Origin: CALJFL01 sp039964455
Lineage (GTDB): Bacteria > Pseudomonadota > Gammaproteobacteria > Pseudomonadales > Halieaceae
DNA length: 64,000 nucleotides
Reading direction: 5' to 3'
Assembly (NCBI GenBank): GCA_039964455.1
Contig: JBDVXK010000015.1
Coordinates: forward strand, 186,001 to 250,000
Shown here: one piece after another, positions 33,594 through 41,500 of the stretch
How positions within the stretch are numbered: position 1 is the stretch's first letter
How the letters are laid out: every line of letters begins with the position of its first letter
Notes under the pieces: model-generated
The model's input: the letters and a program-made list of their open reading frames with translations, nothing else
The model's database searches: none
What the model was told of the DNA's origin: nothing
Position numbers and translations under genes: made by a program

Positions 33594-33956
33594 AGAACGT
33601 CCTTTAGCCAACCACGGCAAACTATATTTTTAGTGTTATGGCTGAATCATAGAACGGTTCGTGGCGCCAAGCCTACTCCAATCAGGCATTTGATGGGTAT
33701 TTTGGGCTGAAGAGACGGCCTTAAGCGGCTGCTAGCGCTGTAAACGCGCTGCGTTAAGGCTCTGTGGAAAAGGGGAACTTTTAGCCCCTACACGTGTCAT
33801 ATAAGTAGCCCAGGTATTGGGGAATATCGCGAAGACATCCCCTTGAAATACAAGAGAATACCCCCACATCTTAAGTGGTTGGAATTTCAGCTAATCGCCC
33901 TTATTATTACGGGGTCAGAAACGCAATTTCGCGTCAGTCGTATCACGGAGTAAATG
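33594..33956. other. Divergent intergenic region, no gene seen
   Basis: The 363 bp between the outer-membrane protein gene and the BI-1-like gene must carry both promoters. I see no convincing -35/-10 pair. A small stem AGGGG-N9-CCCCT lies near 33773-33791 and CCAC-N7-GTGG near 33864-33878. An ACGGAG ribosome site at 33945-33950 sets the start of the downstream gene. No coding frame is supported. Confidence 0.4.
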
Positions 33957-34631
33957 ATGCAAGACAAAAGTTTGTACAACATGAACGCCGCCGGTATGGA
34001 ATCGGTTCTAAGCACCAACAAGGTGCTGAAGAATACGTACCTGCTACTGGGCATGACACTGTTGTTCAGCGCGGTAACAGCCGGCATTTCAATGGCTATG
34101 GGTTTGCCACATGGCGCAGCCCTCATTTTGACCCTGGTTGGATTCGGTCTGCTATTTGTTGTTAATCGCATGGCGGACACCAGCAAGGGACTCATCGCTA
34201 TTTTCGCCTTCACCGGCGTTATGGGAGCCTCACTGGGGCCCATGCTCAATTATTACCTCTCTATGCCGGGCGGCCCTGCCCTGGTCATGCAGGCACTGGG
34301 TGGCACTGGTTTGGTGTTCTTCGGACTGTCTGCCTACGCACTCACCACTCGCAAGGACTTCTCCTACATGGGAGGCTTCCTGATGGTTGGCTTGCTGGTG
34401 GCGGTTGTGGCAATGATTGCGAATATCTTCCTCAATATTCCCGCACTGTCGCTGACAATCTCAGCCGCTGTGGTAATGATCATGTCAGGACTCATCCTGT
34501 TTGATACCAGCCGCATCATTAACGGCGGGGAAACCAATTATATTCGGGCGACAGTATCGCTTTACCTCGACATCTATAATCTGTTCATCCATCTGCTTCA
34601 TCTGCTCACTGCCTTGGGCGGTGATGACTAA
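33957..34631 (+). CDS. Bax inhibitor-1 / YccA family inner membrane protein
   Basis: A 224-residue polytopic protein of the BI-1 (TMBIM) family; E. coli YccA interacts with the FtsH protease and modulates SecY quality control. Seven hydrophobic segments are visible, for example YLLLGMTLLFSAVTAGISMA, ALILTLVGFGLLFVVNRMA, and the last VSLYLDIYNLFIHLLHLL with the conserved LYLDIYNLF signature. Of two adjacent ATGs the second (33957) is better spaced from ACGGAG. It is followed by a terminator and then tusDCBE, an order shared with Pseudomonas. Confidence 0.92.
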   Translation: MQDKSLYNMNAAGMESVLSTNKVLKNTYLLLGMTLLFSAVTAGISMAMGLPHGAALILTLVGFGLLFVVNRMADTSKGLIAIFAFTGVMGASLGPMLNYYLSMPGGPALVMQALGGTGLVFFGLSAYALTTRKDFSYMGGFLMVGLLVAVVAMIANIFLNIPALSLTISAAVVMIMSGLILFDTSRIINGGETNYIRATVSLYLDIYNLFIHLLHLLTALGGDD

Positions 34632-34651
34632 GCATCAGCAAGGCTCAACGG

Positions 34652-34677
34652 AACCCCGGTCTACTCCGGGGTTTTTT
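34652..34677 (+). terminator. Intrinsic terminator after the BI-1-like gene
   Basis: AACCCCGG-N6-CCGGGGTT forms an 8-bp stem, followed by TTTT and an AT-rich tail. It separates the membrane-protein gene from tusD, which begins at 34698, so tusD expression either needs its own promoter or read-through. Confidence 0.85.
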
Positions 34678-34697
34678 ATTTTTAGGGCTGCAAAATA

Positions 34698-35090
34698 GTG
34701 AAGTACTCCCTGCTTGTGCTGTCGGCCCCTGACACTGGCTCGGGCAACCTGACTGCTGTTCGCTTTGCCGAGTCGCTGGTCGCCCAGGGACACAAGCTGT
34801 ACCGCGTGTTTTTCCTGGATCGTGGCGCAGCAACAGGCCTGTCCAGTGCCGTTGTTCCGCAAGATGAACAGAACGTGTCTGACCTATGGGCGTCACTGGC
34901 GGAGCAACACGGCGCAGAGCTTATCCTGTGCATTGCCTCAGCCCTGAGACAGGGCGTGCTGGACGACTCCGAGGCTGCACGTTACGAACACCCTTCCTCT
35001 ACCCTGTTGCCAGGCTTTGAGATCGGCGGGCTGGGGCTTCTGGTTGAAGCCCTGGCAGAGTCCGATCGCCTGCTCACGTTTGGGGGCTAG
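34698..35090 (+). CDS. tusD: Sulfurtransferase TusD
   Basis: DsrE-like subunit of the TusBCD hexamer, which relays sulfur from TusA to TusE for 2-thiolation of the wobble uridine in tRNA-Lys, -Glu and -Gln. The 130-residue protein has the acceptor cysteine at residue 78 in AELILCIASALRQGVL, the position known for E. coli TusD. The start MKYSLLVLSAPDTGSG is typical. It heads the tight tusD-tusC-tusB-tusE series, with one base between its stop codon and the tusC ATG. Confidence 0.94.
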   Translation: MKYSLLVLSAPDTGSGNLTAVRFAESLVAQGHKLYRVFFLDRGAATGLSSAVVPQDEQNVSDLWASLAEQHGAELILCIASALRQGVLDDSEAARYEHPSSTLLPGFEIGGLGLLVEALAESDRLLTFGG

Positions 35091-35091
35091 G

Positions 35092-35463
35092 ATGTCAGAG
35101 ACCATAAAAAACACGACCCTGCTCATTTTTCGTCAACCACCCTACACCAGCAGCCTCAGCCGGTCGGGGCTGGATACCGCTTTGGCGGCCGGGGCTTTTG
35201 AGCAGCCTGTGAGCCTTTTATTCTTGTCTGAGGGCCTGTTGCAGCTGCTGCCGCAACAAGATAGCAGCGGCCTGGGAAAGCGTAATCACGGCAAGGTTCT
35301 AACATCTCTCCCACTGTACGACCTGGAAACCCTCTGGGTTGACGCGGAATCGCTGGACGAGCTTGGCTTCGGGCTTAGTGATCTCCCAGAAGGTGCCAGG
35401 CTGGCCGACCGCAAACTGATTGAAGAAATGCTGGCCTCACACGATCACGTGGTGGCTTTTTAA
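35092..35463 (+). CDS. tusC: Sulfurtransferase complex subunit TusC
   Basis: Structural DsrE/F-like subunit of TusBCD. I start at ATG 35092 (MSETIKNTTLLIFRQPPYTS), one base after the tusD stop, giving 123 residues; a frame open further upstream overlaps tusD and is not supported. The LLIFRQPPYTSSLSRSGLDT and FEQPVSLLFLSEGLLQLL segments are standard for TusC. No conserved catalytic cysteine is expected. tusB starts 2 bp after its stop. Confidence 0.93.
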   Translation: MSETIKNTTLLIFRQPPYTSSLSRSGLDTALAAGAFEQPVSLLFLSEGLLQLLPQQDSSGLGKRNHGKVLTSLPLYDLETLWVDAESLDELGFGLSDLPEGARLADRKLIEEMLASHDHVVAF

Positions 35464-35465
35464 AA

Positions 35466-35759
35466 ATGCTGCTGCATACACTCAACAGTACCCCTCAGTC
35501 ATCAGCCACACGGGATTGCTGTAGCCTTATAGGCAATCAGGACGCAGTGATACTTTTCGGCGATGGAGTCTATTGCGCGCTCGTCGGCTCAAACAGCAGC
35601 GACGCGCTGACTGCTTCCGGTGCTGTTATTTACGCGCTGGCGGCCGATGTTGATGCAGCGGGCATTGCGACTCGTCTTTCGGACCAGGTATCAATCATCG
35701 ATTATGCTGAGTTCGTGGCTATCAGCGAGAAATACCCACGCCAAATGGCATGGTACTGA
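35466..35759 (+). CDS. tusB: Sulfurtransferase complex subunit TusB
   Basis: Smallest subunit of the TusBCD sulfur relay, 97 residues. It starts MLLHTLNSTPQSSAT and contains the QDAVILFGDGVYCALVGSNS segment typical of the family. It ends with a TGA that overlaps the tusE ATG as TGATG, so translation is coupled. Sequence is more divergent than TusD and TusC, as is usual for TusB; the assignment relies strongly on context. Confidence 0.9.
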   Translation: MLLHTLNSTPQSSATRDCCSLIGNQDAVILFGDGVYCALVGSNSSDALTASGAVIYALAADVDAAGIATRLSDQVSIIDYAEFVAISEKYPRQMAWY

Positions 35760-36076
35760 TGGACACCGAGTACGCGGTCGATAAGAACGGCTTTCTGTGT
35801 AATCTGGACGACTGGACTCCGCTGGTTGCAGAACAGCTGGCGACCGCCGAGGGCATTGAGCTGACAGATGCTCACTGGCAAGTGATAGACCTGCTGCGCC
35901 AATACTACGAGGAGTACGATAGCTCACCGGCAATGCGGGCGCTGGTCAAATATGTACGCATCCGGTTGGGGCCTGACCACGGTAAGAGTAGCTACCTGCT
36001 GTCATTGTTTCCAGGCTCCCCGGCCAAGATAGGCAGCAAAATCGCCGGCCTGCCCAAGCCGGACAACTGCCTGTGA
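35759..36076 (+). CDS. tusE: Sulfurtransferase TusE (DsrC family)
   Basis: Accepts the persulfide from TusD and hands it to the tRNA thiolase MnmA. I start at ATG 35759, which overlaps the tusB stop (TGATG) and gives MDTEYAVDKNGFLCNLDDWT, the standard DsrC-family start, 105 residues. The C-terminal arm GSPAKIGSKIAGLPKPDNCL carries the penultimate cysteine that takes the sulfur. The helix HWQVIDLLRQYYEEYDSSPA is a strong family marker. No dsrAB genes are nearby, so a tRNA rather than dissimilatory sulfur role is expected. Confidence 0.95.
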   Translation: MDTEYAVDKNGFLCNLDDWTPLVAEQLATAEGIELTDAHWQVIDLLRQYYEEYDSSPAMRALVKYVRIRLGPDHGKSSYLLSLFPGSPAKIGSKIAGLPKPDNCL

Positions 36077-36113
36077 CAACCCCGTCGAAGCGCGCTAGCT
36101 CAAAGGCTGCCAA

Positions 36114-37247
36114 ATGCCACTGAGTGCTGTTGAGCCCGAGAACTACGAGGCGTTGCTGACCGCCAAAGCAGAAGAAGTCTGCGCCCTTGTGGCGCCCTTC
36201 AGTCCACCTGCGCCTACTGTTGTGCCCTCCCCGCCTACAGCGTTTAGAATGCGCGCTGAATTTCGGGTATGGCATGAGGACGATGATCTTTACTACGCCA
36301 TGTTCCGTCGTGATGCGCCCAAGACTCCGGTACGTATTACTGAGTTCCCGATTGCATCAACTGCAATACAAGCGCTCATGCCCAGTCTGTTACAGGCTTT
36401 ACGGAACAACGAGGCTCTCAGACAAAAGCTGTTCCAGGTAGAGTTCCTGTCGACGCTAGCCGGTGACACACTGGTGACATTGATTTACCACCGCAAGCTT
36501 GATGATCAATGGCAGGCGCAGGCTACGCTTTTGGCAGATCACCTTGCCATCAAAATCGTGGGTAGAAGCCGCAAGCAAAAGTTGGTGTTAAGCGAAGACT
36601 ACGTCACTGAAGAATTACCGATTGCCGGGCGCAACTTTCGCTATCGGCAATATGAGCAATCCTTTACCCAGCCCAATGCCGCTGTGAATATCAGGATGAT
36701 TGAGTGGGCTAAGGAAATAGCCGGCACCAAGACAGGCGATTTGTTGGAGCTATATTGTGGCAATGGCAACTTCACCCTGCCGCTGGCTGCGCATTTCAAC
36801 CGCGTAATCGCCACCGAAATGTCCAAGGTTTCCACCCGAGCGGCACGCCATAATCTGGAAGACAATCAGGTAGAGAACGTAGAAATCATTCGGCTGGCCG
36901 CAGAGGAAGTTACCCAGGCCATGGCTGGTGAGCGGGAGTTTCGACGACTGAGGGAGCTGATACAACCACTGAGCGATTATCAGCTGGACACCGTTTTCGT
37001 GGACCCACCGCGCGCAGGCCTGGATGAGGCTACCCTCTCCATGGTCAGCCAATTTCCATCAATCATCTACATATCTTGCAATCCGATTACCCTGGCTGAA
37101 AATCTCGGCGTGCTTCAGAAGACACATAAAATCGCAGGTTTTGCATTGTTCGATCAGTTCCCCTATACGCACCACATGGAGTGTGGCGTATCATTGGAGC
37201 GACGTGAGCAGGAAACCGAAACGCTAGACGAAAGGACGAAGTCATGA
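36114..37247 (+). CDS. trmA: tRNA (uracil-5-)-methyltransferase
   Basis: Makes 5-methyluridine at position 54 of tRNAs using S-adenosylmethionine. The 377-residue protein has the RNA-binding N-terminal half (VEPENYEALLTAKAEEVCAL, FRMRAEFRVWHEDDDLYYAM), the SAM-binding motif LLELYCGNGNFTLPLA (about residues 208-223), VFVDPPRAGLDE, and the nucleophilic cysteine in IIYISCNPITLAENL (about residue 324). It has no FeS cluster or TRAM domain, which separates TrmA from RlmC/RlmD. Its stop overlaps the phhB start as ATGA. Confidence 0.95.
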   Translation: MPLSAVEPENYEALLTAKAEEVCALVAPFSPPAPTVVPSPPTAFRMRAEFRVWHEDDDLYYAMFRRDAPKTPVRITEFPIASTAIQALMPSLLQALRNNEALRQKLFQVEFLSTLAGDTLVTLIYHRKLDDQWQAQATLLADHLAIKIVGRSRKQKLVLSEDYVTEELPIAGRNFRYRQYEQSFTQPNAAVNIRMIEWAKEIAGTKTGDLLELYCGNGNFTLPLAAHFNRVIATEMSKVSTRAARHNLEDNQVENVEIIRLAAEEVTQAMAGEREFRRLRELIQPLSDYQLDTVFVDPPRAGLDEATLSMVSQFPSIIYISCNPITLAENLGVLQKTHKIAGFALFDQFPYTHHMECGVSLERREQETETLDERTKS

Positions 37248-37528
37248 AGGTAAGTAAGCTGGATGATAAGCAAATAGGGGCGCAGCTTGCGGAGCTTGCA
37301 GGTTGGAGCTTGCTGGATGACAAACTGCATCGGTCTCTACAGTTTGAAAACTTCGTTGCCGCATGGGGCTTCATGAATCAGGTGGCATTGCTGGCAGAAA
37401 AAATGGACCACCACCCTGAGTGGTCCAACGTTTACGGGAAAGTGGACATTTATCTCACTACGCACGACGCCGGTGGTATCAGCTCACGCGACTTCGAGCT
37501 CGCCACAAGCATTAACGCCCTTTTATAA
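37244..37528 (+). CDS. phhB: 4a-hydroxytetrahydrobiopterin dehydratase
   Basis: Pterin-4a-carbinolamine dehydratase, which recycles the pterin cofactor of phenylalanine hydroxylase. The 94-residue protein has the catalytic histidine pair in EKMDHHPEWSNVYGKVDIYL (residues about 50-69) and the final strand-helix TTHDAGGISSRDFELATSIN. Length and motifs fit the family well. It overlaps trmA by 4 bp. No phhA is visible here, so the enzyme may serve another pterin-using hydroxylase or molybdopterin pathway. Confidence 0.92.
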   Translation: MKVSKLDDKQIGAQLAELAGWSLLDDKLHRSLQFENFVAAWGFMNQVALLAEKMDHHPEWSNVYGKVDIYLTTHDAGGISSRDFELATSINALL

Positions 37529-37537
37529 AGCTATTAG

Positions 37538-38434
37538 CTAGTAGCGAATTCCGAAGGCCAATAAGCCCCGGCCCAGTACTTCATCGAGGCGCTCTACGTC
37601 CGCTGCATTAACTTCCAGGCTGCGTAGCCCAAGATCCTTATAGACCTCCCGGCGGTTAAGCTTGCCGCTCAACTCTGAGGCCGGCACATTCTCCTCCCAG
37701 CAGTCAATATAGATATTACCGGCCGGCAAGTAAAAATCGGCTGTAACTTCTTCTTCGCAGGGCAACGCCCGTTGATAAGCGTGTGCTAATTGCGCGAGGT
37801 AAAGCCAATTACATACCCGCATTTCAAGACGATTTTTCAACTGGTGCCCATCGATGCCGGTACAGTTTTCACGCTCGGTTTGCGCGGTAGCGAAAAGATC
37901 CGGTTCACCCGCTTCATTCGCGCTTGGCGGCGAGTCCAACTGATCTGACTGACGAGTAAGCTCCCGATGCACTACCGGGTGGTCGATGACCTCATGTGGC
38001 CAGGTCACGTAAAAAGCGCCGGTATTCTCACTTTCCTGTTGTTGCCCGCCAAGCGTCTTGCCCAGAGGCGTGAGCTCCCAGCCCACAATGCTATGGTGCT
38101 GCAAGCCAATCTCGGCCAAGGCGCGATTAATCTGCCGAGGATGCAACCTGGGATAGTAACGGCGCATGCCCGCGGCGGTGATCCTCTGGCTTGTCTCGAT
38201 TGCTGTGACCAAAGGGTGCTGCTCAATGGTCTCTGGCCAAACGATGTAGCGACCATAGCGACGACTGTCCTGGTATATCCCACCCTCGAACTCCCCCTTC
38301 TGGGTGAGTGTCCAGCTGTCGCCGTGACGCTCTATCCAGCCATAATCTTTCAGCGTGGCGAATAGCTGCTGCGAGGGTATCGACAGTTTCTTGGCGAGTG
38401 CGCTAGTAGACAGCCTGTGCTCATTGGAAGCCAT
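37538..38434 (-). CDS. Winged-helix plus PD-(D/E)XK nuclease-like protein
   Basis: A 298-residue protein I cannot name. The first 60 residues look like a winged helix (STSALAKKLSIPSQQLFATL, then KDYGWIERHGDSWTLTQKGE). A middle part repeats a similar pattern (TAAGMRRYYPRLHPRQINRA, VGWELTPLGKTLGG). The C-terminal third resembles a PD-(D/E)XK endonuclease core: a conserved helix (NWLYLAQLAHAYQRALPCEE), a strand with ADFYLPAGNIYIDCWEEN, and LNRREVYKDLGLRSLEVNAA. Where relatives have an E-x-W motif this one has D-C-W. It converges on phhB with 9 bp between and directly follows the dUTPase gene. A DNA-repair or regulatory nuclease role is an inference. Confidence 0.5.
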   Translation of the reverse strand: MASNEHRLSTSALAKKLSIPSQQLFATLKDYGWIERHGDSWTLTQKGEFEGGIYQDSRRYGRYIVWPETIEQHPLVTAIETSQRITAAGMRRYYPRLHPRQINRALAEIGLQHHSIVGWELTPLGKTLGGQQQESENTGAFYVTWPHEVIDHPVVHRELTRQSDQLDSPPSANEAGEPDLFATAQTERENCTGIDGHQLKNRLEMRVCNWLYLAQLAHAYQRALPCEEEVTADFYLPAGNIYIDCWEENVPASELSGKLNRREVYKDLGLRSLEVNAADVERLDEVLGRGLLAFGIRY

Positions 38435-38437
38435 GTG

Positions 38438-39067
38438 TCATCCCGCGAGGGCGGTTTCACCGTAGCGCTGCTTCAATGCAGAGTACACCTGATCGGCGAA
38501 GTCGTCGGCGTCTTTATCCAGTTCCGCCACCAAGTCAACAAGGTGTTCGTTATCTTCCCTGCCCGCCCAGGTCTTTATATAACTGCCATCCTTGTAGCCG
38601 TGATCCTGACGGAAAAAATTCAATACATTCTTCCCCACATAGGCGGTGTACAGGGAATCAAAATCAAGCTCTGCCGCGAGCATCAGGTCCCAAAATCGGG
38701 AGGGAGAAAAACTGTGGGTTTCCAGTGAATGCAGTGCTAAAGCCTCTGTGGCCTCGCGAACGCCAAGCCCGTTTGGCGCATAGTCCGCCAGCTCCTGCGC
38801 TATATCTTCCGCAAGCGACTCGACTGAGAGATCGGGGCGAAACAGGGCAGACAGTCCAAAGTGCCAGATATCGATAACCTCCAGCTGCGCCTGCGGCAAA
38901 TCAGGGTCCTGTTTCTTCCACCACTTATAGCCATAGTGGTCTATCAGTTCCCCGCATTCGAGCCAGATAGCTCTGTACCACTCAAAATTCTGCTCTATCC
39001 ACTGGGGATGAACACGAGTATTCATGCTGTCCTGCATAGTCAGCATATTGATAAGGGCTTGCTTCAA
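38438..39067 (-). CDS. Dimeric (all-alpha) dUTPase-like NTP pyrophosphatase
   Basis: An about 209-residue protein of the dimeric dUTPase / MazG-like superfamily, which hydrolyses dUTP to dUMP and keeps uracil out of DNA. The metal-binding motifs lie in EWYRAIWLECGELIDHYGYK (first EExxE-like helix) and QAQLEVIDIWHFGLSA (second ExxD helix). The C-terminal YVGKNVLNFFRQDHGYKDGS is typical of the family. I favour a TTG start at 39067, which has GAGG seven bases before it and gives MKQALINMLTMQDSMNTRVH, the length of homologues; a TTG at 39100 has no ribosome site. It is 3 bp from the nuclease-like gene downstream, so the two are probably co-transcribed. Confidence 0.8.
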   Translation of the reverse strand: MKQALINMLTMQDSMNTRVHPQWIEQNFEWYRAIWLECGELIDHYGYKWWKKQDPDLPQAQLEVIDIWHFGLSALFRPDLSVESLAEDIAQELADYAPNGLGVREATEALALHSLETHSFSPSRFWDLMLAAELDFDSLYTAYVGKNVLNFFRQDHGYKDGSYIKTWAGREDNEHLVDLVAELDKDADDFADQVYSALKQRYGETALAG

Positions 39068-39147
39068 GTCACATCCTCGAAAAGCGGTAAAGGTCGGCAA
39101 GAATAACAGTGGGGAGGGCTAAAAAACAGGCATGCAGTAGACAGAAT

Positions 39148-39167
39148 GGGCTGCCTGCTGGCAGCCC
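39148..39167 (-). terminator. Hairpin after the DUF1254 gene
   Basis: GGGCTGCC-TGCT-GGCAGCCC is a perfect 8-bp stem with a 4-base loop, 36 bp past the DUF1254 stop codon on the minus strand. The sequence after it is only weakly T-rich (ATTCTGTCT), so termination would be partial or depend on other factors. Confidence 0.4.
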
Positions 39168-39203
39168 GACCATGTCATATTGCTATAGAGAAGGCGCTGG
39201 CTC

Positions 39204-40211
39204 CTACTTAACTTCTTTAAGATCCAGAATAGGATTCCACTGGCCTGACTTCACTTTGTAGCTAGAGCCATAGGTGCGCCAGGTTACTGACCACTCATCA
39301 ACACCATCTGTAGTGATGTTATTGATCGCGTCGTCAGCGCAATTGATACTCAGGGTGTATGAACCATCATCATTTGCCGTGGCGTCACGACCATTCAGCA
39401 CATTATTCCCTATGGGTAACAGCCAGCCTTCCGCGTCATACAGCGTGAACGACCAGAACTCGTCTACACGCGGGTCCTCAAAGGTTGTCTGCATACACTG
39501 GGTGCCCTGGATATTTGTAGACATCTGGTAGTTATTTACACTGAATGCCATGCCGCCCCAGCCCGCCGCATTGGATAGCGAACGTGTCAGTGGGTCGATG
39601 GTGTCCTTGTCGAATGCGTACTCAAGGAAGATGCCTGAGCCAATCGCCTGCTTGTTAAGCTTTGACCATAGCGCATCGCGGTCTGCCTTGTTGTAGCGGG
39701 GAGTGACGTAGGTGCGAGTACCAAGATCAGACACAGACAATGTCTTCTGAGCCTCACGCGCTTTTTCTATGCCCTGCTCCAGCCCTATACGGAAGATAAC
39801 CAATACAAAGCCGTCAAAGGGCTCTACATCGAAACCGCCCGACGTCCACACGTAGTCCTTGGCAAATCCATTCTCATCGAGCACCAATGCTGACTGGAAG
39901 ATTCCGTTATCAGGCTGCTCAATATGGATGCCATTAATATTGTCGTAAAAACCGACCGTATAGAGCGTATCTCTATTCGCACGCACGGTAGGCGCCGGGC
40001 CTGCTGGATAGTAGTCGGTTAGATCGACCGAACTATTCATAATGCCTTTGCTTACCCACTTGTTGAAATTGACTGCAGCCTCGCAATGGTCGAAGTTCTC
40101 CATCGTAACCGGGATCGTTTCTTCGTAATCTTTTCCGTCAATGGCGATCTCAGCCTGAGCCAGGCCAGCGCTTAGAATTGACAATGCGAGCGTTGAAATT
40201 AGCGTTTTCAT
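39204..40211 (-). CDS. Secreted DUF1254 / DUF1214 domain protein
   Basis: A 335-residue exported protein of the DUF1254 (N-terminal) and DUF1214 (C-terminal) family, whose function is not established. A clear signal peptide (MKTLISTLALSILSAGLAQA, cut before EIAID) sends it to the periplasm. Diagnostic segments are NRDTLYTVGFYDNINGIHIE, with the usual N-R-D-T-L-Y signature, and DEFWSFTLYDAEGWLLPIGN in the DUF1214 half. Two cysteines (C43, C246) may pair in the periplasm. It stands alone between the dUTPase and rhodanese genes. Homologues are frequent in marine bacteria and often multi-copy. Confidence 0.88.
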   Translation of the reverse strand: MKTLISTLALSILSAGLAQAEIAIDGKDYEETIPVTMENFDHCEAAVNFNKWVSKGIMNSSVDLTDYYPAGPAPTVRANRDTLYTVGFYDNINGIHIEQPDNGIFQSALVLDENGFAKDYVWTSGGFDVEPFDGFVLVIFRIGLEQGIEKAREAQKTLSVSDLGTRTYVTPRYNKADRDALWSKLNKQAIGSGIFLEYAFDKDTIDPLTRSLSNAAGWGGMAFSVNNYQMSTNIQGTQCMQTTFEDPRVDEFWSFTLYDAEGWLLPIGNNVLNGRDATANDDGSYTLSINCADDAINNITTDGVDEWSVTWRTYGSSYKVKSGQWNPILDLKEVK

Positions 40212-40418
40212 AATGGGCCTTTGTTTAATTTTCGTTACGTTACTGATTAAAAGTATATTCGTGTGTGACGGATTTTAACGGCAAAACCCAGCGTTGAGTA
40301 AATCATAGTGGGAATAACTCTAACTAGGCGCAAACCGGGGTTTGGAAATCGGGACGACGCCTGCGGAGCCACTCAGCTCTCCGATGATGCCAATATCATC
40401 GAGGCTCGTCGCTATGCC

Positions 40419-40910
40419 TCATCTGGAATCGCGCGTAAGCGACGGTGAGTAGGCCTGCTTGGGCCCGAAGTAGCTTGCCAACCCTTGGAAGCCTCCTTTC
40501 AGGATGTGTACATTGTCGAAGCCGATATGACGCAGAGATGTGCCGACCACTGCGGCCCTGGCGCCCGACTTGCAAACGATAACAACTGGCTTCTCCCTGG
40601 GTATAAGGGCCAAGTTTTCGGGAATGAATATCTCATCAGTGGGGATAGCCATACTGCCAGGCAGAGAGAGAGCCAATAGTTCTGTTTCCGCAGGAGTGCG
40701 CACGTCAATGGCTACCCACTGCTTGCCCTCCTTCAGGCCCTCCGTGAAAGCCTCTGCGGAAACAAAGTTTAGCGACTTGCCCGCCTCGGCTCCAGAGACG
40801 TTGGAGAATAGCTTCTGGTAGCTTGCTGCCATTTCCGCGTCGTAAGCCCAGGTCGGGGAACACAAAGCCAGACCCAGAATGAGCATGGCGGGATTAAGGA
40901 GCTTACTCAT
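40419..40910 (-). CDS. Periplasmic rhodanese-domain protein
   Basis: A 163-residue exported single-domain rhodanese. The signal peptide is MSKLLNPAMLILGLALCSPT with cleavage around WAYDA. The rhodanese fold is shown by VAIDVRTPAETELLALSLPG, AIPTDEIFIPENL, and the active-site loop VIVCKSGARAAVVG, in which cysteine 113 would carry the persulfide. Family members transfer sulfur or act on reactive sulfur or metal oxyanions; the substrate is unknown. It stands alone on the minus strand, with 134 bp before the neighbouring MscL stop. Confidence 0.87.
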   Translation of the reverse strand: MSKLLNPAMLILGLALCSPTWAYDAEMAASYQKLFSNVSGAEAGKSLNFVSAEAFTEGLKEGKQWVAIDVRTPAETELLALSLPGSMAIPTDEIFIPENLALIPREKPVVIVCKSGARAAVVGTSLRHIGFDNVHILKGGFQGLASYFGPKQAYSPSLTRDSR

Positions 40911-41003
40911 AGTTTTAATTCCTCGGTTTTATAGGGACACTCTGAGGCGGGCGCCCAAAAATGCCCACACCTGGGATCATCCCAAAATAATGGAAGCTAA
41001 TTT

Positions 41004-41030
41004 GCGCCGCCGGCATGGTGCTGGCGGCGC
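41004..41030 (-). terminator. GC-rich hairpin after mscL
   Basis: GCGCCGCC-N11-GGCGGCGC is a perfect 8-bp stem located 15 bp past the mscL stop on the minus strand. It lacks a T-run, so it is a possible pause or processing stem rather than a classical terminator. Confidence 0.35.
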
Positions 41031-41044
41031 CACCGCGATCAGGT

Positions 41045-41500
41045 CTAGCTAGCGCCTAACTCAGAGGTGCAGTTAGGACATCTAGTGGCATTGATAGGTA
41101 TGCTGGTCAAGCAATGAGGGCAATCTTTTTCAGTAGGCTCAGCCTCTGGCTCCTCTTCCTCTGCCTGCATATTATTGATGCCCCGAATGAGCAAAAATAC
41201 GGCAAAAGCCACGATCAGAAAGCTTATCACTGCGTTTATAAAGATACCGTAACTGATAGTTACCGCTCCAGCCTCTTGAGCGATTGCCAACGTTGCGTAA
41301 GGTCCTGCAGTAGCGCCCTCCTTCAGCGTGATAAATAAATCGGAGAAATCGACGCCTCCCAGCAGTAATCCGACAGGTGGCATAATGACATCTGCAACAA
41401 GGCTCTTAACGATGGTGCCGAACGCTCCACCGATAATTATGCCCACTGCCATATCGACGACATTTCCCCGCATCGCAAACTTCTTAAATTCATCTAACAT
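41045..41500 (-). CDS. mscL: Large-conductance mechanosensitive channel with C-terminal zinc ribbon
   Basis: Pentameric inner-membrane channel that opens on membrane tension and releases solutes after hypo-osmotic shock. The N-terminal part is classical: MLDEFKKFAMRGNVVDMAVG, then the pore-lining segment with GIIIGGAFGTIVKSLVADVI, a periplasmic loop, and the second membrane segment (INAVISFLIVAFAVFLLIRG). In place of the short helical C-terminal bundle there is an acidic linker (EEEEPEAEPTE) and a four-cysteine ribbon, C127-PH-C130 and C141-PN-C144. Total length is 151 against about 136 for E. coli. Such ribbon-bearing MscL variants occur in some bacteria; what the metal site senses is unknown. 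Confidence 0.94.
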   Translation of the reverse strand: MLDEFKKFAMRGNVVDMAVGIIIGGAFGTIVKSLVADVIMPPVGLLLGGVDFSDLFITLKEGATAGPYATLAIAQEAGAVTISYGIFINAVISFLIVAFAVFLLIRGINNMQAEEEEPEAEPTEKDCPHCLTSIPINATRCPNCTSELGAS

